DNA of 58,029 nt, taken from NCBI GenBank assembly GCA_003559555.1, contig PWLA01000141.1, positions 1-58,029 on the forward strand, in the 5' to 3' direction. Below the pieces are notes generated by a model. It was not told the DNA's origin. It did not search any database and worked only from the letters and a program-made list of their open reading frames with translations. This DNA comes from Gemmatimonadota bacterium. GTDB lineage: Bacteria; Gemmatimonadota; Gemmatimonadetes; Longimicrobiales; Gaopeijiaceae. This document shows, one piece after another, positions 28,590 through 36,904 of the stretch (positions are counted from its first letter, which is position 1; every line of letters starts with the position of its first letter). The position numbers and the translations under genes are program-made.

Positions 28590-29608
28590 CCCAGCTCGAA
28601 CCCTGGGCCCTGGCTGCAGGACTCGGCCTCGCGGCTTCCGTGGCTCCGTGGGCCACGGTTCTGACCCTGTCCGTTCTGGCGGCCGTGGCCACCGGACTGG
28701 TGGACGTCCCCGGCGATCTCCAGGGACTGGGCTCGCTCTGGGTGCTGGGGCCCACCCTCGCCCTGGTCGTCCTCCATGTCCTCATCCACGCTCGACCGAT
28801 AGGATGGAGCATCTGGGAGCTTCTGCACACCCCGGTTCGCCTGGTCCTTCCGGCCCTTCTACTCCTTCTGGCCCTGAGTGGCCCGCCGGGAGACCCCCGG
28901 GCCAGAGCTCTGGACCTGGGCGGGGCCCTGCTCCTGGCCCTGGCCGTCTCCGTCCTGGTTCTGATGCTGCGCTGTGGATGGACCATCTCGTGTGAGACCA
29001 TGGGGCGCCGCCCACCCCACGGGGGCATGGGAGGCGCAGCGCTTCTGGCCCTGGGCGCTGCCGGTCTTACCCTGGCCCTCATGCTCCAGGCCGTCCCCAC
29101 CGGAGCCGTGGCGCTGCTCCTCCTGGGAACCGCCGCCGCGCTGAGTCGCCCGGCCCTGAGAGTGGCACCCATGGCTCCTGGACTGCTCCGGGGCCTGGCC
29201 GTGGCCCTGGGCGGAGGTCAGGGGTGGCGTACCGGCGACGCACTGCCCCGGTGGCTTCGGGGAGGCCCGGACGAGGAATGGAACCCGGGCCCCGACCTCA
29301 GGGGTACTCCGGCGATCCTGTACTCGGGAGGGGACGGCGGCGGATTCCGATCCGGATGGCTGATCATCGACAGGGGCACGCCAGCCTTCCTCTTCCGGAG
29401 CCCCGCCCGAGTCTGGGAAGTCTCGCTGAAAGAAGCCGTTCCGGTCCGGGACGCCGCCGATGGCTCGCAGGGGACCGGCCGCCTGCTCCAGCGCCTCCCG
29501 CTCCGCCATCAGGATCGGGAGGTGGTGCTGGCCACCTCCCGGGGTGGCCCGCCGGCGGACCGGATCCGAGCCGAGTTCCCGGTGGTTTCCGAGACGGGAA
29601 ACCTTTGA
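28586..29608 (+). CDS. membrane protein of unknown function, DUF4126-like N-terminus
   Basis: 340 residues from the GTG at 28586, which overlaps the ketosynthase stop (GTGA). Residues 1-~210 form about six hydrophobic helices. The opening (ALAAGLGLAASVAPWATVLTLSVLAA) loosely resembles DUF4126 proteins. A soluble C-terminal part of ~125 residues follows, with GGFRSGWLIIDRGTPAFLFRS and RLPLRHQDREVVLA, rich in beta strands. I do not recognise a function. As the last gene of the unit it may handle or sense the product in the membrane. It is followed by the second sigma factor after 169 bases that contain a strong promoter. Confidence 0.6.
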   Translation: MTQLEPWALAAGLGLAASVAPWATVLTLSVLAAVATGLVDVPGDLQGLGSLWVLGPTLALVVLHVLIHARPIGWSIWELLHTPVRLVLPALLLLLALSGPPGDPRARALDLGGALLLALAVSVLVLMLRCGWTISCETMGRRPPHGGMGGAALLALGAAGLTLALMLQAVPTGAVALLLLGTAAALSRPALRVAPMAPGLLRGLAVALGGGQGWRTGDALPRWLRGGPDEEWNPGPDLRGTPAILYSGGDGGGFRSGWLIIDRGTPAFLFRSPARVWEVSLKEAVPVRDAADGSQGTGRLLQRLPLRHQDREVVLATSRGGPPADRIRAEFPVVSETGNL

Positions 29609-29632
29609 CTCTTTCAGCTTCGGGTTTATACT
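29605..29632 (+). promoter_or_regulatory. strong sigma70-type promoter for the second sigma factor gene
   Basis: TTGACT (29605-29610), 16 bases, TATACT (29627-29632). Both boxes match the consensus at five of six positions, and a T-rich stretch follows. The -35 begins at the stop codon of the membrane protein gene. The leader before the ATG at 29778 would be about 140 bases. Confidence 0.65.
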
Positions 29633-29777
29633 TTTTTACGTTTCTGTTGAAAGAATCCGGCGCTTCCCCCGTCGTTGCGCCGTTTCAATCCGGCCCGACG
29701 GGCCGAATAGATCCTTGAATCAAAGCGGTTGTTCATGATCTCCACCTTCCCCCTCTCACACGAGTAGCGCAGAACGC

Positions 29778-30638
29778 ATGTTCTCCTCTTCTCGCGGTTT
29801 GGATTCTTTCGACCAGTACCTGCAGGATGTCGAGAAATACCCCCTCATTCAGGATCCCGAGGAGGAGCGGGCCCTGGCCCGCCGGGCCCGGGCCGGCGAC
29901 AAGGAGGCGGCCGAGCGGCTGGTGACGGCCAATCTCAGGTTCGTCATCTCGTACGTGAAGAAGTACCAGGGTCGGGGCCTCGGGTTGGCCGAGCTGGTCT
30001 GCATCGGCAACGAAGGACTCCTCAAGGCCGTCAAGAAGTTCGATCCGGAGAAGGGAGTGAAGTTCATCTCCTATGCGGTATGGTGGATCCGCCAGACCGT
30101 GCTTCAGGCCCTGGCCGAACAGACCCGCTCCGTGCGCATCCCCCTGAACCAGAACTCCAACCTGGCCCGCCTCTCCCGGACCGATACCGCCCTGACCCAG
30201 CAACTGGGCCGCTCGCCCACCGATCAGGAGATCGCTGAGGAGATGGACGAGCCCGTGGACACCATCCGGGCACTCCGGCGGGTGGCCGCAAGCGAGCTCT
30301 CGCTGGACGCGCCCATCGACCGGAGCGACCGGGACAGCGCCTCCTTCGGAGAGCGTTTCGCCGGTCTCAACTCGGAGGACATCGAGGAAGATGTGGAGGC
30401 GCTGGCTCGACGGGACTTCCTCGAGAGCATGTTCGAGGACTACCTCACCGAGCGGGAGCGGAAGATCCTCTACCTGTACTACGGGCTGGACGACGGGGAG
30501 GAACGCACCCTGGAGGAGATCGGCTCACTCCTGGGGGTGACCCGGGAGCGAATTCGGCAGATCCGCAATCGGGCGTTTGAAAAACTTCGGGAAAGTCCCC
30601 AGGGAGAATCTCTCTCGGGCTTCTGGACCGTGAACTGA
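29778..30638 (+). CDS. sigma-70 family sigma factor with altered region 2.2
   Basis: 286 residues, again without region 1.1. Region 1.2 is DQYLQDVEKYPLIQDPEEERALA, region 2.4 KFISYAVWWIRQTVLQALAEQ, region 3 LGRSPTDQEIAEEMDEPVDTIRAL, and region 4.2 LEEIGSLLGVTRERIRQIRNRAFEKLR. The very conserved region 2.2 core-binding motif DLIQEGN reads ELVCIGN here, unlike the copy at 13002-13904. The helix-turn-helix of region 4 is intact. It is probably an alternative (group 2) sigma factor. It is transcribed alone from the promoter at 29605 and ends before a long hairpin. Confidence 0.9.
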   Translation: MFSSSRGLDSFDQYLQDVEKYPLIQDPEEERALARRARAGDKEAAERLVTANLRFVISYVKKYQGRGLGLAELVCIGNEGLLKAVKKFDPEKGVKFISYAVWWIRQTVLQALAEQTRSVRIPLNQNSNLARLSRTDTALTQQLGRSPTDQEIAEEMDEPVDTIRALRRVAASELSLDAPIDRSDRDSASFGERFAGLNSEDIEEDVEALARRDFLESMFEDYLTERERKILYLYYGLDDGEERTLEEIGSLLGVTRERIRQIRNRAFEKLRESPQGESLSGFWTVN

Positions 30639-30677
30639 GCCCACCGCCGGCCAGCCGGCTGAGCGTCTTCCCCCGCC

Positions 30678-30714
30678 CGCCCCTCTCCGGCACCTGCGTC
30701 GCCGGAGAGGGGCG
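30678..30714. terminator. bidirectional hairpin terminator between sigma factor and ssb
   Basis: A 14-bp perfect stem (30678-30691 with 30701-30714) and a 9-base loop lie 40 bases past the sigma factor stop and 23 bases past the ssb stop on the other strand. It lacks a T-run, as is common in very GC-rich genomes. Confidence 0.65.
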
Positions 30715-30736
30715 CTGTGCGTCCGGGCCATGGGGG

Positions 30737-31090
30737 CTACGCCGCCGCCTCCACCTCGTCTCGCCGAGGCGAGAGGAGCACCAGCTCCCGAACGGTGACC
30801 TCGGCGGTGGGAATCGTCACCCCATCCCGCTCGTAGGAGTCATACTCCAGGCGGCCCTCCACGTAGACCCGATCGCCCTTCCGCACGTACTCCTCGGCGA
30901 ACTGGGCCAGATGGTTCCAGAGGGTGAGGCGGTGCCAGTTGGTTCGCTCCTCGGCCTCGGCGCCCGTCCCGATCCTGTGGTTCGTGGCGATGGAGACATT
31001 GGCCACCTTTTTCCCGGAGGCCGTCTCCCGCACCTCAGGATCGCGACCCATGTGGCCCACCAGGATGATCTTGTTCACCGAACGACTCAT
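30737..31090 (-). CDS. ssb: single-stranded DNA-binding protein
   Basis: 117 residues from the ATG at 31090, preceded by GGAGAG. The OB fold is complete: NKIILVGHMGRDPEVRETASGKKVANVSIATN, WHRLTLWNHLAQFAEEYVRKGDRVYVEGRLEY. The usual long glycine-rich tail and the acidic tip that recruits other repair proteins are missing; the protein ends soon after the OB fold with DEVEAAA. It may be a secondary SSB, or the interaction tip may simply be reduced. It lies downstream of polA on the same strand, 176 bases away. Confidence 0.92.
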   Translation of the reverse strand: MSRSVNKIILVGHMGRDPEVRETASGKKVANVSIATNHRIGTGAEAEERTNWHRLTLWNHLAQFAEEYVRKGDRVYVEGRLEYDSYERDGVTIPTAEVTVRELVLLSPRRDEVEAAA

Positions 31091-31246
31091 GACGCATCTC
31101 TCCTTCCCGGGGTGATGGGGCCAGGCGCTGGTCTCGGGGTCCCGGCCACCGTGCGAGAGGAAGATCGCCCGGAGGGTGGGACCTCTCCATGGCGGACGGG
31201 GCCCGGGGTCGGGCACCCGTCATGGGCAAACGGGTCGCCGGGCAGC

Positions 31247-31263
31247 CGCCGGCAGGGCCGGCG
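31247..31263 (-). terminator. hairpin just after polA
   Basis: CGCCGGC (31247-31253) pairs with GCCGGCG (31257-31263) around three bases, starting three bases after the polA stop on the minus strand. A second hairpin (ACCCGT 31215-31220 with ACGGGT 31230-31235) follows. Neither has a T-run. Confidence 0.4.
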
Positions 31264-31266
31264 CCG

Positions 31267-34038
31267 TCAGCCCTTGCAGTCATACCAGGTGCGGCCCACA
31301 CCCACGTCCACTCGCAGAGGCACGTCCAGCTCCATGGCCCCCTCCATCTCGCTCACCACGAACTCCCGGATCTCCTCCAGCTCCGGGTCGGGCACCTCGA
31401 AGACCAGCTCGTCGTGGACCTGGACCAGGAGGCGAGCCTCGAGTCCTCGCCGGTCCAGCCCGTCATGGATTCGCAGCATGGCCTCCTTGATGAGGTCGGC
31501 CGCCGTCCCCTGGATGGGGGTGTTCTGCGCCACCCGCTCTCCGAACTGCCGCACATTCCAGTTCCGGGACTGCAGTTCCGGAACGTAGCGGCGACGGCCC
31601 ACCAGCGTCTCCACGTATCCTCGCTCCCGGGCTGCCTCCACCTGCTCGTCCAGGAATCGTCGCACCCCTTCAAAGCGTCGGAAGTACTCCTCGATGAACT
31701 CCTCGGCCTCATCTCGGGGAATGTCCAGCTGGCGTCCCAGCGAAAAGGCGCCCTGGCCGTAGAGGGTGGCGAAGTTGATGGTCTTGGCACGAGCCCGCTG
31801 CTCGCCACTCACCTCGTCGATGGGAATGTCGAAGATCACCGAGGCAGTCTGTCGGTGTACGTCGATTCCCTTCCGAAAAGCGGTGACGAACGCCTCGTCG
31901 CCGGAGAAGTGGGCCAGGATCCGCAGCTCGATCTGCGAGTAGTCGGCGGCCAGGAAGCTCCACCCTTCCTGCGCCACGAACCCCTTTCTCACCTCCCGCC
32001 CAAGCTGGGTCCGAATGGGAATGTTCTGAAGGTTGGGGTCGGACGACGAGAGCCGTCCCGTCGCCGCCACCGTCTGGTTGAACGAGGCGTGAATCCGACC
32101 GGTCCGGGGATTCACCAGGCGCGGAAAGGCGTCAATGTAGGTGGAGCGGAGCTTCTCAAGTTGGCGATACTCCAGCAGGTGCCGGGGAATGGCGAATCCC
32201 TGGGCGGCAAGCTCCTCCAGCACCGACGCATCGGTGGAAGGGCCGGTCTTGGTCCGCTTGATCACCGGCAGCTCCAGCTCCTGGAAGAGGATCTCCCGGA
32301 GCTGGGGGTTGGAGTTGATGTTGAACTCCCGGCCGGCCTCCTTCCAGATCTCCTCCTGAAGGAGCTCCAGTTCACGCCCCAGACGGGCACTCATCTCTCG
32401 GAAGAAGGTGGCGTCGATCCGGATGCCGTTCCACTCCATTTCAGCCAGCACCGGCACCAGGGGCATCTCCAGTTCCCGGAAGAGGCGCTCCAGCTTCTGC
32501 TCCTGGAGCTGGGGCAGGAACCGCTCTCGGAGCCGTAGCGTGAGGTCCGCGTCCTCGCAGGCGTAGTCCACCGCCGCCTCCAGGGACACCTGGGAGAAGG
32601 GGACCTGGTTCTTCCCCTTCCCCGCAACATCCTGGTACGTGGTGGGGGCATAGCCCAGGAGGTCGGTGGAGAGGGCGTCCAACGAGTGCTGGCGGCGCCC
32701 GGGATCCAGCACGTAGGAGGCCACCATGGTGTCGAAGGCGACTCCGCCCAGCTCCACCCCCGCCCGCCGGAGCACCAGGAGGTCGTATTTCAGGTTCTGC
32801 CCCACCTTCGGAAGCTCGGGATCGGCCAGCAGATCCACCAGGGGGGCCATGGCGGGATCCTCCAGGGCGGGCAGGTTGGGAGGCGGCCCCACATCCTCCG
32901 TGTCCAGGAGGCTCGCCTCTGGGGCTTCGTGCCCCAGGGGGAGGTAGACCCCCTCTCCGGGCCGCCACGAGAGCGAGATCCCCACCAGCTCCGCCTCCAT
33001 GGGCCTGAGGGAGGTGGTCTCGGTGTCCACGGCGACCAGCCCTGCTTGCCGGATCTCGTCCACCAGGTCGGCGATCTCGTCGGTCCGTGTCACGGCCCGA
33101 TACCGGGCCTCGCCTCCGCCGGGGGCCCCGGGACCCTCGTCACCGTCGGAAAAGCGCTCGATGAGGGAACGGAACTCCAGCTCCACGAAGAGCTCCCGGA
33201 GCCGTTCCACGTCCGGTTCCTGCACCTTCCAGGCGTCCAGATCCAGCTCCACCGGAAGGTCGTCCATGATGGTCACCAGCCGGCGGGAGAGGAGCACCTG
33301 GTCGGCGTGCTCCTGCAACGCGGTCCGGGCCCGCTTCCCGGAGATCTGGTCCCGATTCTCCAGCATGGCATCGAGGGAGCCATACTCCTTCAGAAGCTTC
33401 ACCGCCGTCTTGGGGCCGATCCCCGGCGCCCCCGGCACATTGTCCGAGGAGTCACCGATGAGGGCCAGGTAGTCCACCACCTGCTCCGGCGGTACCCCCA
33501 TCCGCTCGGCGGCGTTGGACTCACCCACCCACTCGGCCTCGACCCCGGTAGGCCCACCTCGTCCCGGATTCAGAAGTTTGATCCCGTCACCCACGAGCTG
33601 GTGAAAGTCCTTGTCCCCCGAAACCACCACGGCCTCCACCCCCTCCTCCCGGGCCTTCCGGGCCAGGGTTCCGATGACGTCGTCGGCCTCGTAGCCCTCC
33701 AGCTCCACCACCGGATCGTGGAAGGCCTCCACCAACTCCCGGATCCGGGGCAGCGAGGCCCGGAGCTCGTCGGGCATCTTCTCGCGAGTGGCTTTGTACT
33801 CGGGAAATTCCTTCTCCCGATGACTCATTCCCGAATCGAAGACCACGGCCAGGTAATCCGGCTCGTACTGCTCCCGCACCCTGAGCAAGAAGTTCACGAA
33901 GCCCCAGGTCGCCGAGGTGTTCTCTCCCCGGGAGTTGGTGAGGGGCCGATTGATGAAGGCGAAGTAGGCTCGGTAGATCAGGGCGTACCCATCAATCAAG
34001 AAGAGCCGGGGCGCGGTCTTTGGCGGGATCTCGACCAT
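31267..34038 (-). CDS. polA: DNA polymerase I
   Basis: 923 residues with all three domains. The 5' nuclease has LIDGYALIYRAYFA, VVFDSG, LEGYEADDVIGTLA, VSGDKDFHQLV and GDSSDNVPGAPGIGPKTA. The 3'-5' proofreading domain keeps the DxE motif (AVDTETTSL, near residue 337) and a later CEDADLTLRL, so it looks active, unlike that of Taq polymerase. The polymerase domain has DYSQIELRILAHFSGD (motif A, near 697), KTINFATLYGQGAFSLG (motif B, near 750) and QVHDELVFEVP (motif C, near 872). It acts in gap repair and Okazaki fragment processing. Confidence 0.97.
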   Translation of the reverse strand: MVEIPPKTAPRLFLIDGYALIYRAYFAFINRPLTNSRGENTSATWGFVNFLLRVREQYEPDYLAVVFDSGMSHREKEFPEYKATREKMPDELRASLPRIRELVEAFHDPVVELEGYEADDVIGTLARKAREEGVEAVVVSGDKDFHQLVGDGIKLLNPGRGGPTGVEAEWVGESNAAERMGVPPEQVVDYLALIGDSSDNVPGAPGIGPKTAVKLLKEYGSLDAMLENRDQISGKRARTALQEHADQVLLSRRLVTIMDDLPVELDLDAWKVQEPDVERLRELFVELEFRSLIERFSDGDEGPGAPGGGEARYRAVTRTDEIADLVDEIRQAGLVAVDTETTSLRPMEAELVGISLSWRPGEGVYLPLGHEAPEASLLDTEDVGPPPNLPALEDPAMAPLVDLLADPELPKVGQNLKYDLLVLRRAGVELGGVAFDTMVASYVLDPGRRQHSLDALSTDLLGYAPTTYQDVAGKGKNQVPFSQVSLEAAVDYACEDADLTLRLRERFLPQLQEQKLERLFRELEMPLVPVLAEMEWNGIRIDATFFREMSARLGRELELLQEEIWKEAGREFNINSNPQLREILFQELELPVIKRTKTGPSTDASVLEELAAQGFAIPRHLLEYRQLEKLRSTYIDAFPRLVNPRTGRIHASFNQTVAATGRLSSSDPNLQNIPIRTQLGREVRKGFVAQEGWSFLAADYSQIELRILAHFSGDEAFVTAFRKGIDVHRQTASVIFDIPIDEVSGEQRARAKTINFATLYGQGAFSLGRQLDIPRDEAEEFIEEYFRRFEGVRRFLDEQVEAARERGYVETLVGRRRYVPELQSRNWNVRQFGERVAQNTPIQGTAADLIKEAMLRIHDGLDRRGLEARLLVQVHDELVFEVPDPELEEIREFVVSEMEGAMELDVPLRVDVGVGRTWYDCKG

Positions 34039-34067
34039 GGAGAGGCGTGGGCTTCAGGGGGGTGGGA

Positions 34068-34138
34068 AGGGGACTGCCGGATGACTTCCACGACAAACGG
34101 GGGGCCGCCCCACACTGGAGCGACCCCCCGCAGTCCCT
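34068..34138. other. nested inverted repeats between polA and the ExbB-like gene
   Basis: GGGACTG (34070-34076) pairs with CAGTCCC (34131-34137), and inside it CGGGGGG (34098-34104) pairs with CCCCCCG (34124-34130). Such a two-tier fold could form in DNA or RNA and would lie in the polA leader if polA is read through from the gene upstream. Its function is unknown. Confidence 0.4.
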
Positions 34139-34145
34139 GTAACGA

Positions 34146-34161
34146 CCGGGGAACACCCCGG
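34146..34161 (-). terminator. hairpin after the ExbB/TolQ-like gene
   Basis: CCGGGG (34146-34151) pairs with CCCCGG (34156-34161) around four bases, starting three bases after the stop on the minus strand. The sequence after it (TCGTTAC) has only a weak T content. Confidence 0.4.
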
Positions 34162-34164
34162 AGG

Positions 34165-34866
34165 TCAGACCGTCTGACCCCTCTCCATGGCGTGCAGGGT
34201 GTCGATCATCTTCTGGGCGGACTCCTCCATGTCGATGACCAGGGAGTCGATCCGCGACACGAAGTAGTTGTGGGCGATGCTCACCGGGATTGCGATGGCC
34301 AGACCCGTGGCCGTGGTGAGAAGCGCCACCTTGATCCCGCCAGCCACCAGGGTGGCCTCTACCTCACCGGCCACCTCGATGGCCTGGAAGGCGATGATCA
34401 TCCCGATCACGGTCCCAAGGAAGCCCAGGAGGGGCGCCACGTTCATGAGGGTCGCCAGGATCACCAGGCCCTTTTCCAGCTTGGAGAGCTCCAGGAGGCC
34501 CTGGTTCTCGATGGCCTTCATGACCCGGTCCGTCCCATCGCTGCGACGTTCCAGACCGGCGAAGAGAATGTTGGCTGCCGGAGAGTCGGACTCCCGACAC
34601 ACCTCCATGGCCTCCTCGATCTTCTGCTCGCTGAGCAACTGGTTGACCTCGCCAAGGATCTTCTTGGTCCGGCCGGTCTTGGCCATGAGGTCGAAGAACT
34701 TCCAGATGATCACGATGATGGCGATGACCACACACAGGCCGAGCGGCCAGCGCATGAAGCCCATCTCGTCCCAGACGAATACCATCTGCTCCGTAAACGT
34801 CATGTCGGGGGCATCGACCCCGGGAATCTGGAGCAATGCGCTGTAGAGATGCATGAGACCGACCAA
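34165..34866 (-). CDS. orphan MotA/TolQ/ExbB proton channel protein
   Basis: 233 residues. It has the ExbB/TolQ plan: one N-terminal membrane helix (PLGLCVVIAIIVIIWKFF), a large cytoplasmic loop (LLSEQKIEEAMEVCRES, LERRSDGTDRVMKAIENQGLLELSKLEKGL), then two helices with ILATLMNVAPLLGFLGTVIGMIIAF and KVALLTTATGLAIAIPVSIAHNYF. This is a pentameric proton-driven stator subunit. No ExbD/TolR partner lies next to it: polA follows and oppF precedes. I prefer the TTG start at 34866, which has GGGAGG five bases upstream; the ATG at 34854 would be 17 bases from it. A near-consensus promoter precedes the gene. Confidence 0.88.
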   Translation of the reverse strand: MVGLMHLYSALLQIPGVDAPDMTFTEQMVFVWDEMGFMRWPLGLCVVIAIIVIIWKFFDLMAKTGRTKKILGEVNQLLSEQKIEEAMEVCRESDSPAANILFAGLERRSDGTDRVMKAIENQGLLELSKLEKGLVILATLMNVAPLLGFLGTVIGMIIAFQAIEVAGEVEATLVAGGIKVALLTTATGLAIAIPVSIAHNYFVSRIDSLVIDMEESAQKMIDTLHAMERGQTV

Positions 34867-34975
34867 GAGGACCTCCCGCCTGGAAATGTGGCGACCAGAT
34901 GAACGTGTTTTCCGGTTTCGGACCGGATTGACTTCGATTTACCTCGAACTTCAACCGCTTTGTTTGGAAGGTCGC

Positions 34976-35004
34976 ATAATGTGCCACCCGCTCCAACCTG
35001 TCAA
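34976..35004 (-). promoter_or_regulatory. near-consensus sigma70 promoter for the ExbB-like gene
   Basis: On the minus strand, TTGACA (34999-35004), 17 bases, CATTAT (34976-34981). It overlaps the oppF stop codon, so the gene downstream can be read separately from the opp operon. The leader would be about 100 bases. Confidence 0.65.
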
Positions 35005-36026
35005 GAGCGGCTACTCCGAGGCGACTCCACCTTGATACACGCCACCCGCCATGCCTTTCCCCTTGTTTCAAGGCAGGGCACGACCCTCCGGCACTCATCG
35101 TCCCGGTCCGGGTGGGGACACCGGGGATGGAAGGGACACCCTGCCGGTGGCGCCACCGGACTGGGGACATCCCCCTCCAGGAGCAGCCGCTCCGTTCCGG
35201 CTCGTCCGCCGGGATCCGGCCGGGGCGCTGCCGCCAACAGCGCCCGGGTGTAGGGGTGGGCCGGGCTCCGGAAGAGGACCGGGGTGGGAGCCGTCTCCAC
35301 GATCCGGCCCAGGTACATCACCGCCACCCGGTCCGAGATCTGCTCTACCACGCTCAGGTCATGGGCAATGAAGAGGCAGGTCAGCCCGAACTCCCGCTGC
35401 AGCTCCCGGATCAGCCTCAGGATCTGGGCCCGCACCGGAACGTCCAGCGCCGACACAGGCTCATCGCACACCAGAAGGTCCGGCTCCACCGCCAGCGCCC
35501 GAGCGATCCCCACCCGTTGCCGCTGGCCCCCGGACAGCTGGTGTGGATAGCGCTCCCCGTGCTCCGGACTCAGCTCCACCGTATCCAGAAGCTCCCGAAC
35601 CCGCCGGCGACGGCCGGTGGCGTCACCGGCAAGGCGGTGCACCTTCAGCACCTCCGCCAGGGTGGTGGCCACCCGCATCCGGGGGTTCAGCGAGGAGAGG
35701 GGGTCCTGGAAGATGATCTGCGCACGCTGCCGGAGACCTCGCAAGTCCCGGGGTCCCATGGCCAGCACATCCCGGCCATCGAAGTGGATCTCGCCTGCGG
35801 TGGGTTCCACCAGGCGAAGGAGGGCCCGGGCCGTCGTGGATTTTCCGCATCCCGACTCACCCACCAACCCCAGGGTCTCGCCCCGGGCCAGATCAAAGGA
35901 CACCCCGTCCACGGCTCGGAGCTGCTCCCGCTTCCAGGCAAGCCACCCGGAGCGGAGGGAGAAGTGCTTCTTCAGTCCCCGGACCCTGACCAGGGGCTCC
36001 ACGTCGTCCTCCCGTGTCCGACTCAT
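35001..36026 (-). CDS. oppF: oligopeptide ABC transporter ATPase, OppF-type
   Basis: 341 residues. Motifs: Walker [14 protein letters not shown], the Q-loop in [15 protein letters not shown], signature [16 protein letters not shown], Walker [13 protein letters not shown], and H-loop [10 protein letters not shown]. The C-terminal oligopeptide-transporter extension has [12 protein letters not shown] and a Cys-containing FHPRCPHP segment, which in this family can bind an iron-sulfur cluster. It is the last gene of the opp operon and overlaps oppD by four bases. Confidence 0.92.
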   Translation of the reverse strand: MSRTREDDVEPLVRVRGLKKHFSLRSGWLAWKREQLRAVDGVSFDLARGETLGLVGESGCGKSTTARALLRLVEPTAGEIHFDGRDVLAMGPRDLRGLRQRAQIIFQDPLSSLNPRMRVATTLAEVLKVHRLAGDATGRRRRVRELLDTVELSPEHGERYPHQLSGGQRQRVGIARALAVEPDLLVCDEPVSALDVPVRAQILRLIRELQREFGLTCLFIAHDLSVVEQISDRVAVMYLGRIVETAPTPVLFRSPAHPYTRALLAAAPRPDPGGRAGTERLLLEGDVPSPVAPPAGCPFHPRCPHPDRDDECRRVVPCLETRGKAWRVACIKVESPRSSRS

Positions 36027-36895
36027 GACCCCGACCCGTCGGACCCGACCGGAGTGCCGTCTCCAGTCCCTCCTTCCAGATCGGCTTCCCCCTGGCCGGT
36101 CTCCCCCTTCAGGGGAGACAGCGAGTCCAGCAGACTCCGCGTATGGGGATGTCGGGGTCGATGGAAGACGGCTTCCACCGAATCCGCCTCCACGATCCGT
36201 CCGCGGTGCATGACCAGGACCCGGTGACAGGTTTCGGCCACTACAGCCAGGTCATGGGTGATCAGGAGCAGGGCCATGCCCCTGGACTCCCGGAGACGAG
36301 CCAGGAGGGCCAGGATCTGGGCCTGCGTGGTGACGTCCAGGGCCGTGGTGGGCTCGTCGGCGATGAGAAGCTCGGGTTCGGCTGCCAGCGCCATGGCGAT
36401 CATGACCCGCTGCTGCATCCCCCCGGAGAGCTCGTGCGGGTACTGCCGCCGGCGCCGCTCCGGCTCTGGGATGCCCACCTCCTCCAGCAGGCCCACACAG
36501 AGACGGCGAGCTTCCCGGCGACCCACCCCACGGTGGAGCCGAAGGGATTCCCCGATCTGCTCGCCCACCGTGTAGACCGGATTCAGCGAGCTCATGGGCT
36601 CCTGGAAGATCATCCCCACCCTACGCCCCCGGACGGCTCGCAGCTCCCGGGGCGACGCGCCCACCAGCTCCAGGTCTCCGAGCCGGATGGAGCTGCCGGC
36701 CTGGATCCGCCCCGGAGGCTGGGGAACCAGCCCCAGAACGGAGAGGGCCGTCACGGTCTTCCCACATCCGGACCCACCCACCAGCCCCACCACCTCCCCT
36801 TCCCCTACGGAGAAGGAGACGCCGTCCACGGCCCGGACCGTCCCGGCCTCTCCCTCGAACCAGGTCCTCAGCTCCTTCACCTCGAGCAGTGCCAT
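36023..36895 (-). CDS. oppD: oligopeptide ABC transporter ATPase, OppD-type
   Basis: 290 residues. Motifs: [20 protein letters not shown] (Walker A), [20 protein letters not shown], the signature helix [16 protein letters not shown], Walker [20 protein letters not shown], and [13 protein letters not shown]. The C-terminus is shorter than in many OppD proteins: [13 protein letters not shown] is followed by only a Gly/Glu-rich tail and lacks the Cys cluster. It forms the heterodimeric motor with OppF. Confidence 0.92.
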   Translation of the reverse strand: MALLEVKELRTWFEGEAGTVRAVDGVSFSVGEGEVVGLVGGSGCGKTVTALSVLGLVPQPPGRIQAGSSIRLGDLELVGASPRELRAVRGRRVGMIFQEPMSSLNPVYTVGEQIGESLRLHRGVGRREARRLCVGLLEEVGIPEPERRRRQYPHELSGGMQQRVMIAMALAAEPELLIADEPTTALDVTTQAQILALLARLRESRGMALLLITHDLAVVAETCHRVLVMHRGRIVEADSVEAVFHRPRHPHTRSLLDSLSPLKGETGQGEADLEGGTGDGTPVGSDGSGS

Positions 36896-36904
36896 GGCGA
36901 GAAC

